Assembly (NCBI GenBank): GCA_904394215.1
Contig: CAJFNF010000012.1
Coordinates: 1-47,588, forward strand
Direction of reading: 5' to 3'
Length of the DNA: 47,588 bases
Source of the DNA: an uncultured Faecalibacterium sp.
Lineage (GTDB): Bacteria > Bacillota > Clostridia > Oscillospirales > Ruminococcaceae
Both the position numbers and the translations under genes were made by a program. The notes under the pieces are model-generated. The model did no database searches. It saw only the letters and a list, made by a program, of their open reading frames with translations, and was not told where the DNA came from. Of this stretch, positions 17,982 to 26,961 are shown one piece after another (within the stretch, counting starts at the first letter, position 1; each line of letters opens with the position of its first letter).

Positions 17982-19259
17982 ATGGATATGTATATTGTAT
18001 TGGGCATAACCATCTTTATGATGGCGATGTTCATCATTGGCAAAATGCCCTATGGCGTGATCACCATGACCTGCTGCGCACTGCTGGCTGTGACCGGCGT
18101 GATGCAGCCCGCTGAGGCCTTTTCGGGCCTGTCCAACTCTACAACCCTGCTGATTGCCGGCATGCTGGCCCTGGCAACCGCCTTCGGCAAAACCAGCGCT
18201 GTGGCCCGTGTGCGGAGCCTGCTGGCCAAGGCAAAAGAAAAAAATGGTCTGGTCTTTCTGCTTAGTCTGTTCCTGATCGTGATTGTGCTGTCCCAGCTGA
18301 TGGGCCGCACCGCCTGCATCTCGATCATGATTCTGTTCATCGGCTCGATGGATGATTCCGAGGGCATGACCGCTTCCCGCCTGATCACCGCCGTCTTCTC
18401 GGTGATGGCCATGTGGAACCTGAAGTTCCCCATCGGCCTGGGTGCTACCATGGCATCGGTGGCCAACTCCTTCTATGAAGGCATCATCACCGACCCTGCC
18501 CTGATGCTCAAGCCCACCGATCTGCTGCTGGTCACCATCATCCCCGGCCTGGCCATCCTGGCCTACGCCCTGTTTGCATGGCGCCTGATCCCTGACACCA
18601 GCAAGGTGGACACCAGCTCGGTCAAGAACGTGAAAGACGCAGCCGCCCTCTCCAAAAAGGATGAGATCTGCATCACCGTGGTCTTCTTCGCAGTGGTTGT
18701 TTCCTTCTTCTTCAGCACCCAGCTGGGCGGCCTGATGAACATCATGCCCATCATCGGTGTGCTGATCCTGATCTTCACCAAGTCCATCAGCGTGAAAGAG
18801 GCCGTTTCCTCCATGACCGTGGATATGGTCTGGATGGTCGCCGGCGTTCTGACCGTTTCCAGCGCCATCGGCAGCTCGGGTCTGGGCGATGTGATTGGCC
18901 AGGCCATCGAGGATTTCCTGGGCGGCTCCAACAACAGCTTCCTGATCATCCTGGTGTTCACCACCGCAGCCACCGTGATAACCACCTTCATGTCCAACAC
19001 CGGCACCCAGGCTCTGCTGACCCCCATCGCAGCAAGCTACTGCCTGGTCAGCGGCGGCGATCCCCGCGGCATTGTGCTGGCTGTCAACATTGCAGCAGTC
19101 TTTGCACTGGCCTTCCCCTCCGGCTCTGGTGAGTGCGCCCTGATGTTCGCCGTGACCGGCCACAACCCCATCAAGCTGCTGCGTTACACGGCACCTTATC
19201 TGCTGATCGCAATTCTTACCCTGACCTTCAGCGTGAACCTGTTCTTCCCGGTATTTTGA
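17982..19259 (+). CDS. SLC13/DASS-type anion permease, probably aldarate transporter
   Basis: A 425-residue membrane protein with about 11-12 hydrophobic segments, of the SLC13/ArsB-like ion transporter superfamily that carries di- and tricarboxylates. Two family landmarks are visible: 'FSGLSNSTTLLIAGM' near residue 47 and the C-terminal SNT motif 'FMSNTGTQALLTPIA' near residue 338, both of which bind carboxylates in this family. The start at 17982 has TTAGGAGG 9 bases upstream; the frame opens further upstream but that part is untranslated leader. It is the first gene of an operon with glucarate metabolism enzymes, so I infer D-glucarate or galactarate as substrate. GudP of the major facilitator family, the usual transporter, is absent here. 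Confidence 0.85.
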   Translation: MDMYIVLGITIFMMAMFIIGKMPYGVITMTCCALLAVTGVMQPAEAFSGLSNSTTLLIAGMLALATAFGKTSAVARVRSLLAKAKEKNGLVFLLSLFLIVIVLSQLMGRTACISIMILFIGSMDDSEGMTASRLITAVFSVMAMWNLKFPIGLGATMASVANSFYEGIITDPALMLKPTDLLLVTIIPGLAILAYALFAWRLIPDTSKVDTSSVKNVKDAAALSKKDEICITVVFFAVVVSFFFSTQLGGLMNIMPIIGVLILIFTKSISVKEAVSSMTVDMVWMVAGVLTVSSAIGSSGLGDVIGQAIEDFLGGSNNSFLIILVFTTAATVITTFMSNTGTQALLTPIAASYCLVSGGDPRGIVLAVNIAAVFALAFPSGSGECALMFAVTGHNPIKLLRYTAPYLLIAILTLTFSVNLFFPVF

Positions 19260-19284
19260 CGAACGATAGAATGGAGAGATGATC

Positions 19285-21063
19285 ATGAGTAAATGGACCG
19301 CTCAGTCTCTGCCGGATGCAGCATCCCTGACTGTAGACCCCAAGCATTATTACCGCCAGGTACTGCACGGCTATTACAACTTTAATTGTGTGGTCAGCGA
19401 AGGCGTGACCCGCACCGCAAAATTCTATGTGCCGGAAGGCAGCGTCTACAATCAGCCCACCGTTTTCCTGATGGTGCCTGCCCAGTATGAGACCAGCGAA
19501 TTTCTGCAGGACAGCGGCTGGAAGGATCTGGCCGACCAGATGGGCCTGTACATCGTGCTGATGGAGGCCGAGAACGGTGCCTGGGGTGAGGATGAGAAGG
19601 AAATCGCTTACATCACTGCCCTGAACGAAGATGTCAACTTCCGCCCCTTGTTCTGCGCCTTCTCCTCCAAATTCTTTGCCTATGGCTATGGCGAGGCCGC
19701 TGCAATTCTGGGCCGCCAGAGCCGCCTGTTCCCCAAGTGCTGGGCAGGTGTGGCGCTGCTGGGCCAGACCGGTATGAGCGCCCAGGAGCTGGCCGGCCTG
19801 CAGCAGAAGGAGACCCGTGTGCCTGGGGTGTATTACAGCCAGGTTCAGATGCCGGTCTGGATGTCCTGCCCGGTGCAGGATGAGGACTTTGATCGGATGG
19901 TGGAGTACTACCGCGCTGCAAACCACAGCGAGGACGTCCCCCAGGAGATGGACGGCCATAAGGTTTGGCAGCCCAAGAAAGGCGGCACAGTGGATGAACA
20001 CTGGTGCTCGGTGGTGGGCGTCGATACCCTCGGCTGGGAGGCCTGCATGACTGCGGGCTACTCCAAGATGATTTATGAAGTGGTGTTCCAGGGTGTGGCC
20101 CGGTTCCCTGGCAATGCAAACGGTGCCCTGCGCCGTTACCCCTCCCTGGAAGAACGGGGCTTCCGCAAATACACCGCACCGGTGGCGGGCGGCTATTACG
20201 ACGATGGCCGCGACACTTACCAGCGTGACTGGTGGGTCTATCAGCCCGACACCATCGACACCACCAAGCCTTTCCCGGTGGTCTTCGTCTTCCACGGGGC
20301 CGGCGGCAGCGGCGATGAGATCGCCGACCGCACCGGCTGGGGCGATCTGGCCAAGAAATATGGCTTTATGATCATCTGCCCCATGGCTTCGGTCCCCAAC
20401 CGGGTGCGCAATGTCACCAATATGGTGACCAACGAGATGTTCCGCGCCATGTGGAATACCGGCGCTCCCCAGCCGGAACGCCCGGCCGACCTGCTGTTTG
20501 TGGACTACCTGTACAACTGGGTCACCAGCAACTACAACGTGGACAAGAGCCGGGTCTACGCCAGCGGCCAGTCCTCCGGCGGTATGATGTCCTGGGCCTG
20601 CGCCTGCTACCGCCCCGACCTGTTCGCGGCCACTGCCCCCGTCTCGGCCAAGACCCCTGACATTGAGAACACCCCCCAGCCGTTTGTCAATGGCTCCATC
20701 ATCCCGGTGATGTCCAATCTGGGCCTGCTGGACGGCATGTTCAAGGGCGGCTTCGGCACCCCGGACGCCCGCATGCTGATCGAGCGCTGGCACGATGCGT
20801 TCCACCTCACCGAAAACTGGGACAGCTATACCTACGATGACGGCGGCAAGAACTGCAGTTCCCAGACGGGCCTGTTCACCAGCTATGTCTACCACAACCA
20901 TCAGGGCTTCCCCATCCTGCGCTGTGTAGAGGCTTCCACCAAGACCCATGCAGTCTGGCCCAGCGAGTGCGAGATGGCCTGGACCGAGTTCATGCAGTAC
21001 TTCACCAAGGATCCGGATACCAAGGAACTGTACTACAAGGGCGAAAAAGTTACCCTGGCGTGA
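19285..21063 (+). CDS. Tandem alpha/beta-hydrolase esterase (LpqC/feruloyl esterase-like)
   Basis: A 592-residue protein without signal peptide, made of two alpha/beta-hydrolase-like halves. The C-terminal half (about 290-590) resembles LpqC/PHB depolymerase and feruloyl esterases: oxyanion loop 'VFHGAGGSGDE' near 335, nucleophile elbow GQSSGG (Ser430) and a late His in 'KTHAVWPSE'. The N-terminal half (about 20-280) has 'AYGYGEAAAI' where the elbow would be, Gly in place of Ser, so it is probably non-catalytic. It follows the transporter by 25 bases and precedes glucarate dehydratase, so I infer that it releases an aldaric acid from an imported ester. Start: ATG 19285, 6 bases after GGAGAG; ATG 19279 is too close. 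Confidence 0.8.
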   Translation: MSKWTAQSLPDAASLTVDPKHYYRQVLHGYYNFNCVVSEGVTRTAKFYVPEGSVYNQPTVFLMVPAQYETSEFLQDSGWKDLADQMGLYIVLMEAENGAWGEDEKEIAYITALNEDVNFRPLFCAFSSKFFAYGYGEAAAILGRQSRLFPKCWAGVALLGQTGMSAQELAGLQQKETRVPGVYYSQVQMPVWMSCPVQDEDFDRMVEYYRAANHSEDVPQEMDGHKVWQPKKGGTVDEHWCSVVGVDTLGWEACMTAGYSKMIYEVVFQGVARFPGNANGALRRYPSLEERGFRKYTAPVAGGYYDDGRDTYQRDWWVYQPDTIDTTKPFPVVFVFHGAGGSGDEIADRTGWGDLAKKYGFMIICPMASVPNRVRNVTNMVTNEMFRAMWNTGAPQPERPADLLFVDYLYNWVTSNYNVDKSRVYASGQSSGGMMSWACACYRPDLFAATAPVSAKTPDIENTPQPFVNGSIIPVMSNLGLLDGMFKGGFGTPDARMLIERWHDAFHLTENWDSYTYDDGGKNCSSQTGLFTSYVYHNHQGFPILRCVEASTKTHAVWPSECEMAWTEFMQYFTKDPDTKELYYKGEKVTLA

Positions 21064-21094
21064 TCGCGCGCTTCAGAATCATACAAAGCGTTCG

Positions 21095-21131
21095 GCTCCC
21101 CCGGTCTTTCTGGATCGGGGGAGCTTGTGCA
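21095..21131 (+). terminator. Terminator after the esterase gene
   Basis: GCTCCCCCG (21095-21103) pairs with CGGGGGAGC (21116-21124). A short TTGTGC follows, so termination may be partial. Confidence 0.65.
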
Positions 21132-21228
21132 AAAAGGAGCACCGGCAGCCTGTGCCCGGAAAGGCAGCGGACAACACAATCGGATATTTCATTTTTATTT
21201 CAAATAGGATGGACAATTGAAATGAATT

Positions 21229-21246
21229 TGAAATATTTTCTGCAAT
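21229..21246. promoter_or_regulatory. Candidate regulator site upstream of gudD
   Basis: TGAAATATTTTCTGCAAT at 21229-21246 nearly repeats on the minus strand at 33579-33563 (one base shorter), ahead of the galactarate operon. Further ATTTCAT/ATGAAAT words lie at 21186-21226 and near 24851. The shared word suggests the binding site of one regulator. Confidence 0.45.
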
Positions 21247-21278
21247 CTCAGAAGAAAATACCAAGGCTGGACCCTGCG

Positions 21279-21325
21279 TTTGGTGTTCTTTGTCGATTGC
21301 CGGAAGGAAGTGCCGCTGATATGAT
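21279..21325 (+). promoter_or_regulatory. Promoter of gudD
   Basis: TTTGG (21279-21283), 13 bases, -35 TTGCCG (21297-21302), 17 bases, extended -10 TGATATGAT (21317-21325). Spacing and the block TCTTTGTCGATTGC are identical to the promoter at 17775-17821. The remainder of the gap 21064-21413 holds only this control region and the terminator. Confidence 0.65.
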
Positions 21326-21413
21326 GGTATCAGAAAAAGGCCGGACGGTGCAGCGGCCGGTTCAGATGAAGAAGGCCGAGAAAACCTGAAAACAATAGAA
21401 AGGATACTTTTCA

Positions 21414-22742
21414 ATGATCCCTGCCGTAGCAAAGATGGAAGTCTACCCGGTTGCAGGCCATGACTGCATGGAACTGAACCTGTCCGGCGCACATGCGCCC
21501 TATTTCACCCGCAACGTCGTGATCCTCACCGATTCCAACGGTGTGGAGGGCGTGGGCGAAGTGCCCGGCGGCCAGAAAATCACCGCCGCCCTGGAAGCAG
21601 TCAAGGATCTGGTGGTGGGAACCAGCATCGGCGACTATAAACAGACCCTGAACAAGGTCCGCGCATGGCTGAACGCCAACATCAAGGACGATGTGCGGGG
21701 CAACCAGACCTTTGATCTGCGCACCGGTGTGCATGTGGTTACTGCCATCGAGGCCCCGCTGCTGGACCTGCTGGGCAAGTTCCTGGACGTGCCTGCCGCC
21801 GCTCTGATGGGGGACGGCATCCAGCGGGAAAAGGTGCGCTTCCTGAGCTATCTGTTCTATATCGGAGACCGCAAAAAGACCGATCTGCCCTATGAGGAAG
21901 AGCCGGACGCAGACTGCGACTGGTACCGCCTGCGCCATGAGGAGGCCCTGACCCCTGAGGCCATTGTGGCACTGGCCAAGGCCACCCACGAGAAGTACGG
22001 CTTTGAGGACTTCAAGCTCAAGGGCGGCGTGCTGCCGCCCAAAGAAGAGGTCAAGGCAGTGCAGGCCATCAAGGAAGCCTTCCCTGAGGCCCGGGTGGAC
22101 CTGGACCCCAACGGATGCTGGAGCCTGAAGGAAGCCCTGGAGATTGCCCCTGAGCTGAAGAAGTGCCTGGCCTACTGCGAGGATCCTGTGGGCGCAGAGG
22201 ACGGCTTCTCGGGCCGCGAGGTGATGGCTGAGTTCCGCAAGGCCACCATGATGCCCACCGCCACCAACATGATCAACACCGACTGGCGGCAGATGTGCCA
22301 CACCATCGCCTTGCAGAGCGTGGATATCCCCCTGGCCGATCCCCATTTCTGGACCATGAACGGCTCGGTGCGTGTGGGCCAGCTGTGCAATGACTTCGGC
22401 CTGATGTGGGGCTGCCACTCCAACAACCACTTCGACATCAGCCTGGCCATGGTGGTGCAGTGCGCCGCCGCCATCCCCGGCCGGATGAACGGCATCGACA
22501 CCCACTGGATCTGGCAGGAAGGCCGGGAGCGTCTCACCAAAGAGCCTCTGCAGATTGTGGGCGGCTGCATCGACCTGCCCAAGAAGCCGGGCCTGGGCAT
22601 CGAAGTGGACCGCGATCAGGTCATGAGGGCCAACAAGCTGTATCTGGACAACTGCCTGGGCGCCCGGGACGATGCCAAGGGCATGCAGTATCTGATCCCC
22701 GGCTGGAAGTTTGACCCCAAGAAGCCCTGTCTGGTTCGCTGA
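21414..22742 (+). CDS. gudD: D-glucarate dehydratase
   Basis: A 442-residue enolase-superfamily enzyme that turns D-glucarate into 5-dehydro-4-deoxy-D-glucarate. It follows E. coli GudD closely throughout: [20 protein letters not shown], '[13 protein letters not shown]', the base pair of lysines in FKLKGGV, the Mg ligands in DLDPNGCWS and 'CEDPVGAE', '[13 protein letters not shown]', the catalytic His in HSNNHFDIS, and the end 'GMQYLIPGW' to LVR. Length equals the family norm (about 445). Start ATG 21414 has AAAGGA 10 bases upstream. It has its own promoter and is followed by a strong terminator, so it can be expressed apart from the transporter. Confidence 0.95.
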   Translation: MIPAVAKMEVYPVAGHDCMELNLSGAHAPYFTRNVVILTDSNGVEGVGEVPGGQKITAALEAVKDLVVGTSIGDYKQTLNKVRAWLNANIKDDVRGNQTFDLRTGVHVVTAIEAPLLDLLGKFLDVPAAALMGDGIQREKVRFLSYLFYIGDRKKTDLPYEEEPDADCDWYRLRHEEALTPEAIVALAKATHEKYGFEDFKLKGGVLPPKEEVKAVQAIKEAFPEARVDLDPNGCWSLKEALEIAPELKKCLAYCEDPVGAEDGFSGREVMAEFRKATMMPTATNMINTDWRQMCHTIALQSVDIPLADPHFWTMNGSVRVGQLCNDFGLMWGCHSNNHFDISLAMVVQCAAAIPGRMNGIDTHWIWQEGRERLTKEPLQIVGGCIDLPKKPGLGIEVDRDQVMRANKLYLDNCLGARDDAKGMQYLIPGWKFDPKKPCLVR

Positions 22743-22781
22743 ACAGCCAGATTCTGAGGGAATACATCGTTGCATGAGAGG

Positions 22782-22824
22782 AGCGCCCTTCAAAGCAGGA
22801 CCTTGCTTTGAAGGGCGCTTTTTT
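22782..22824 (+). terminator. Terminator after gudD
   Basis: GCGCCCTTCAAAGCA (22782-22796) pairs with TGCTTTGAAGGGCGC (22804-22818), followed by TTTTTT. A possible promoter for the next gene (TATAAT near 22840) follows at once. Confidence 0.9.
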
Positions 22825-22935
22825 GAAAGAATTCTGTTATAATTGTTTCATTGATGCCGGTTGTTTTGGATTGGACTGCAGCGGGGAAGGGCTGTTTTCC
22901 CTGCGCTGCCCGGAATCCGCAGAAAGGAGCCGTTT

Positions 22936-24834
22936 ATGAATCACATTGCGATGCTGCTGCCCAAAGAGGATCTTGTCAGCCGGGCGCAGGTGCAGGCCTC
23001 CGGCCATGACGCCATTGCAGAAATCCGCTGCATCACCACCGAACGGGCGGTGGAAGAGGCGGAAGCATCCATCCGCCGGGGAGCGGTGATTCTGATTGCC
23101 CGGGGGCTGCAGGCGCTGCGGATTCGGTCGGGCCTGAATGTGCCGGTGGTCAGCGTCCGGCTGACCGCCCAGGGAATCGGTATGCTGCTGCGCAAAGCGC
23201 GCCAGTTCACCGACAAGCCCTGCCCCCGTGTGGCGCTGGTGGTGGTCCAGGATATGCTCTGCGACACCAGCTGCTGCAATCTGCTGTTCAACGTCAATCT
23301 GGAAATCCATGTCTACCGCACCGAAGAAGAGTACGAAAAGGTCAATCGTGAGGCCCTGAATACCCACCCCGATGTGATCATCGGAGGGGACAGGACGGTG
23401 GAAATGGCCAAGGAGGCCGGGACCGCCTGCCTGTTTTTGGATTTCAGTGACGATTCCTTCCAGAATGCCATCCGAAACGCAGAGGTTGCCCTGCAGGCCA
23501 ACGAAAACAACCAGCGGGCCAACGCCCAGATTGACGCGCTGCTCAACAACACCACCGACGGATACATTCAGGTCAGCAGGACCGGCCTTGTGACCAAGTG
23601 CAACGACATTATCCTGCGGGACCTGGAAACCAGCTTCGAAGCGCTCAAGGGCCGGCCCCTGTGGGAGGTGCTCCCGGGCCTGGAGCGGGAGGTGGTGGAA
23701 AACGTGCTGAAAAACGGCACCAACTATTCCACGTTCCTTCACATCCGGGCGCAGGCCATGGTGGCGATTCTGGCCCCCGTCCAGCTGGAAAGCGGCCGCA
23801 TTGACAGCGCAATCTTTTCCTGCCACCGGGTACACCGGACCATTCAGCTGGACCCTGCGGTGGAGGATGGGGTGCTGCTGACCGGGAACCTGGCCCAGCG
23901 CACCTTTGACAACGTCTACCACCGCTCTCCCATGATGGCCCGGGCGGTGGAGCAGGCCCGGCTGTTCAGCCAGTCCGAAAACCCCATCCTGCTGACCGGC
24001 CCCCAGGGCTCTGAAACCCGGCTGCTGGCCCAGTGCATCCACAATAACGGGGTCAACCGCACCGGTCCTTTTGTTCAGCTCAACTGCGCCAGCCTGGAAC
24101 CGGAAGAGCAGATGTCAACCCTGTTTGGCACCGGCTACAAGGGCAAGGACGGGGACGTGAACCTGGGGGTTTTCGGCATGGCGGAAAACGGTACCCTGAT
24201 GCTCCAGGAGATCGAGAAGCTTTCTTACAGCGCCCAGTCCAACATCTACCAGGCCATCCGTTACCACCGGATCATCCAGCGCAACCTGGAGCGCCCGGTA
24301 CAGATCCATGTGCGGCTGATTGTCACCACCGAGAGCGACCTGTGGCAGATGGCCTGTGCCGGCCAGTTCCGGTCGGATTTGTACTACCTGCTGTCCGGGC
24401 TGCGGATCGACCTGCCGCCGCTGAAAAAGCGCCCTGAGGACCTGGAAGACATCCTGAAAAGGACCTTCCGCCGGACCTGCGAGGCCTACCACCGCTATCA
24501 TGTCATCACCAACGGCGGCATGGAGGAACTGCTGCATTATGATTGGCCGGGCAATATCATCCAGGTCAACAGTTTCATGGAGCGGCTGGTTCTGACCGCC
24601 GCCCACCGCAGCATTGACGAGGGCGCCATCCGCCGGCTGTGGCAGCAAATGTTCCCCGAGTACACGGTTTCCCGGGAAGAGACTGTTTCCACTTTCAGCC
24701 AGAGCCGGGAGGCCCAGCGGATTACCGAGGCGCTGGCCCGCAATGACGGCAACCGGGCGGTTACCGCCCAGGAGCTGGGCATCAGCACCACCACCCTCTG
24801 GCGCAAAATCAAAAAACTGGGGATTGATGTTTGA
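22936..24834 (+). CDS. PrpR-like regulator with degenerate AAA+ domain
   Basis: A 632-residue regulator: PrpR_N-type sensor (about 1-170), PAS domain (about 190-300, 'TTDGYIQVSRTGLV'), an AAA+ region (about 330-540) and a Fis-type HTH at the end (595-632, ELGISTTTLWRKIKKLG). In normal sigma-54 activators the AAA+ part has Walker A GETGTGKE, the GAFTGA loop and Walker B LFLDEI. Here these read GPQGSETR, TGYKGKDGDVN and LMLQEI: Lys, GAFTGA and the Asp are gone, and the arginine-finger region YYRLN reads YYLLS. It therefore should not hydrolyse ATP or remodel sigma-54. I infer a DNA-binding regulator of the surrounding aldarate genes using sigma-A promoters. Start 22936 has AAAGGAG 6 bases upstream. 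Confidence 0.85.
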   Translation: MNHIAMLLPKEDLVSRAQVQASGHDAIAEIRCITTERAVEEAEASIRRGAVILIARGLQALRIRSGLNVPVVSVRLTAQGIGMLLRKARQFTDKPCPRVALVVVQDMLCDTSCCNLLFNVNLEIHVYRTEEEYEKVNREALNTHPDVIIGGDRTVEMAKEAGTACLFLDFSDDSFQNAIRNAEVALQANENNQRANAQIDALLNNTTDGYIQVSRTGLVTKCNDIILRDLETSFEALKGRPLWEVLPGLEREVVENVLKNGTNYSTFLHIRAQAMVAILAPVQLESGRIDSAIFSCHRVHRTIQLDPAVEDGVLLTGNLAQRTFDNVYHRSPMMARAVEQARLFSQSENPILLTGPQGSETRLLAQCIHNNGVNRTGPFVQLNCASLEPEEQMSTLFGTGYKGKDGDVNLGVFGMAENGTLMLQEIEKLSYSAQSNIYQAIRYHRIIQRNLERPVQIHVRLIVTTESDLWQMACAGQFRSDLYYLLSGLRIDLPPLKKRPEDLEDILKRTFRRTCEAYHRYHVITNGGMEELLHYDWPGNIIQVNSFMERLVLTAAHRSIDEGAIRRLWQQMFPEYTVSREETVSTFSQSREAQRITEALARNDGNRAVTAQELGISTTTLWRKIKKLGIDV

Positions 24835-24850
24835 CCTGCGGCCGGGCAAA

Positions 24851-24888
24851 CATTTCATCTTGCAATGGCAAGAATGATGAATGAAATG
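24851..24888. promoter_or_regulatory. Nested inverted repeat upstream of the aldolase operon
   Basis: CATTTCAT (24851-24858) and ATGAAATG (24881-24888) form an outer repeat around CTTGC/GCAAG (24859-24872). It lies 62-99 bases upstream of the -35, the usual distance of an activator site. It contains the words ATTTCAT and TGCAATG also found ahead of gudD and the galactarate operon. Confidence 0.5.
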
Positions 24889-24932
24889 GAAACTGAAAAA
24901 CTGGCCAATTGCCATGAAATGCCCAAAGCTGC

Positions 24933-24977
24933 TTTGGCGTTTGTGCCGCTTGTTTTGTACCATCAGAAGCCTATAAT
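24933..24977 (+). promoter_or_regulatory. Promoter of the aldolase-reductase-kinase operon
   Basis: TTTGG (24933-24937), 12 bases, -35 TTGTTT (24950-24955), 16 bases, -10 TATAAT (24972-24977). The layout matches the promoters at 17775 and 21279. Confidence 0.6.
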
Positions 24978-25067
24978 GAAATCATCAGAAACACAAAAAC
25001 CAGTGCGGGCAAGGAAAAGCGGAGCCTCTGACGACGCCCGGCAAATGGACAAGAAAGGATGATATTT

Positions 25068-25988
25068 ATGGCGTTTGTTCCATACGGGATTACGCCCCCC
25101 ATCATTACCCCCTTCCATCAGGATGGGTCGGTCAATTATGAGGCCCTGGCAATGATGAGCAGGCGTCTGGTGGACAATGGCGTGCATGGCCTGTTCCCCC
25201 TGGGAACCACCGGCGAGTTCTACGCAGTCAATGAGGACGAGTTTGTCAAGATCCTCACCACTGTCAAGGAGGCGGTGGCCGGCAAGACCACCCGCAAGGG
25301 CCGCCCGATCCAGCTGTTTGCAGGCTGCAACCACATCACCACCCGCGGGGTGATCCGGCTGATCAAGCTGGTGGAACAGGTTGGGGGCTACGATGCAGTC
25401 AGCGTGCTGACCCCCATGTTTATCAGCCAGACCCAGGAAGAGCTGTACACCTATTACAAGACCATCGCCGACAGCACCGAGATGCCGGTGATTCTGTACA
25501 ACAACAAGCCCAAGACCAACGTCACCATTGCCCCCGCCACCGTGGCCCGGCTGGCGCGGGACTGCAAGAATATTGTGGCGGTGAAAGACTCCACCGGCGA
25601 TATGACCAACGCCGAGGAATATCTCCGGCTGACCGCTGACCAGCGGGATCATTTCAATGTGCTGATGGGCCGCGACACCCTGATCTATGCGGCGCTGCAG
25701 TACGGCGCCACCGGCGCCATTGCCAGCTGCGCCAACGTGGCGCCCCGCATCACTGCCGACATCTACGACAAGTGGGAGGACGGCGATTATGCAGGGGCAC
25801 TGGAGGCCCAGTACAAGCTGGCTCCGCTGCGGATCGCCACCAACATGGGCACCTTCCCCCAGACCATCAAGGAGGCTCTGGTGATGCAGGGCCTGCCGGT
25901 GGGCAAGTGCCTGGACCCCATCCAGGAGCTGTGTCCTGAGGACAAGGAGAAGCTCCGCAAGGTACTGGAGCAGATGGATCTGCTCTGA
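25068..25988 (+). CDS. DapA-family aldolase, probably 5-dehydro-4-deoxyglucarate aldolase
   Basis: A 306-residue (beta/alpha)8 enzyme of the dihydrodipicolinate synthase/N-acetylneuraminate lyase family. The Schiff-base lysine is in 'IVAVKDSTGD' (about residue 172), the conserved Tyr in 'VILYNNKPKT' and the carboxylate-binding 'GTTGEFYAVNEDE' near residue 45. The family includes KDG aldolase and 5-keto-4-deoxyglucarate dehydratase. As a tartronate semialdehyde reductase follows directly, cleavage to pyruvate plus tartronate semialdehyde is the best reading, replacing GarL of enteric bacteria. Start ATG 25068 has AAAGGA 8 bases upstream. The alternative, decarboxylating KdgD activity, would make the next two genes hard to explain. 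Confidence 0.8.
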   Translation: MAFVPYGITPPIITPFHQDGSVNYEALAMMSRRLVDNGVHGLFPLGTTGEFYAVNEDEFVKILTTVKEAVAGKTTRKGRPIQLFAGCNHITTRGVIRLIKLVEQVGGYDAVSVLTPMFISQTQEELYTYYKTIADSTEMPVILYNNKPKTNVTIAPATVARLARDCKNIVAVKDSTGDMTNAEEYLRLTADQRDHFNVLMGRDTLIYAALQYGATGAIASCANVAPRITADIYDKWEDGDYAGALEAQYKLAPLRIATNMGTFPQTIKEALVMQGLPVGKCLDPIQELCPEDKEKLRKVLEQMDLL

Positions 25989-26039
25989 GATATACATACA
26001 CAATCCTTTGTTGCTTGAATGGAAAGAGAGGTATATTCT

Positions 26040-26921
26040 ATGAAAATCGGTCTGATTGGTTTGGGTATTATGGGCAAGCCCATGGCAAGGAACCTGCTGA
26101 AGGCAGGCTACAATCTGATGGTCAACAACCTCACCGAGGCCCCCATGAAGGAGCTGGCCACCTATGGCGCAATTCCCGCTACCCAGCCCGAAATCGGTGA
26201 GCAGTGCGACGTGGTGATGACCATGCTGCCCAACTCTCCCCAGGTGGAAGAAGTGATGCTGGGAGAGGACGGCGTGGCTGCCCACATGCGTCCGGGCACC
26301 GTCTTCATCGACATGAGCTCCATCAACCCTGTGGCCAGCAAGAAGATCGCTGCCGTCCTGGCAGAGAAGAACATCGAGATGCTGGACGCCCCTGTCTCGG
26401 GCGGTGAGCCCAAGGCCATTGACGGCACCCTGTCCTTCATGGTGGGCGGCAAGCAGGAAGTCTTTGACAAGTACAAGGATCTGCTGGGTGCCATGGGCAC
26501 CAGTGTGGTGCGCTGCGGCGAAGTAGGCGCAGGCAACACCACCAAGCTGGCCAACCAGATCATTGTGGCCTGCAACATCCAGGCCCTGGCCGAGGCCCTG
26601 ACCCTGGCCCAGAAGGCCGGTGTGGATCCCCAGCTGGTGTTTGAAGCCATCCGGGGCGGCCTGGCAGGCTCCACCGTTATGAACGCCAAGGCTCCCATGA
26701 TGATCGAGGGCAACGTGAAGCCCGGCTTCAAGATCGACCTCCACATCAAGGACCTGAACAACGCTCTGGACTGCGCCCATGCCATCGGCGCACCGGTGCC
26801 CATGACCGCCGAGGTCCAGGAAGTGCTGCAGTGGCTGCACAACCAGGGCGAAGGCCAGAATGACCACAGCTGCATCGCACACTACTACGAGAAGCTGACC
26901 GGCATCCAGATCGGCCGCTGA
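26040..26921 (+). CDS. garR: Tartronate semialdehyde reductase (2-hydroxy-3-oxopropionate reductase)
   Basis: A 293-residue beta-hydroxyacid dehydrogenase reducing tartronate semialdehyde to D-glycerate with NAD(P)H. Visible are the Rossmann motif GLGIMGKPMARNL at residues 7-19, the substrate-binding DAPVSGGEPKA near 117-127 and the catalytic lysine in 'GAGNTTKLANQ' (about residue 170). Length matches GarR (about 294). Start ATG 26040 has GAGAGG 8 bases upstream. It follows the aldolase by 51 bases and precedes glycerate kinase by 40, an obvious pathway operon. Confidence 0.92.
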   Translation: MKIGLIGLGIMGKPMARNLLKAGYNLMVNNLTEAPMKELATYGAIPATQPEIGEQCDVVMTMLPNSPQVEEVMLGEDGVAAHMRPGTVFIDMSSINPVASKKIAAVLAEKNIEMLDAPVSGGEPKAIDGTLSFMVGGKQEVFDKYKDLLGAMGTSVVRCGEVGAGNTTKLANQIIVACNIQALAEALTLAQKAGVDPQLVFEAIRGGLAGSTVMNAKAPMMIEGNVKPGFKIDLHIKDLNNALDCAHAIGAPVPMTAEVQEVLQWLHNQGEGQNDHSCIAHYYEKLTGIQIGR

Positions 26922-26961
26922 ACCTGATCCCCAACAGAAACAAAACAAGGAAGGATTTGCC

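Noticed and set aside
24933-24952. GG-N10-GC spacing resembling a sigma-54 promoter upstream of the aldolase gene
   Set aside because: It overlaps a good sigma-A promoter, the sister promoters do not keep the GC at -12, and the nearby regulator lacks the GAFTGA loop needed for sigma-54.
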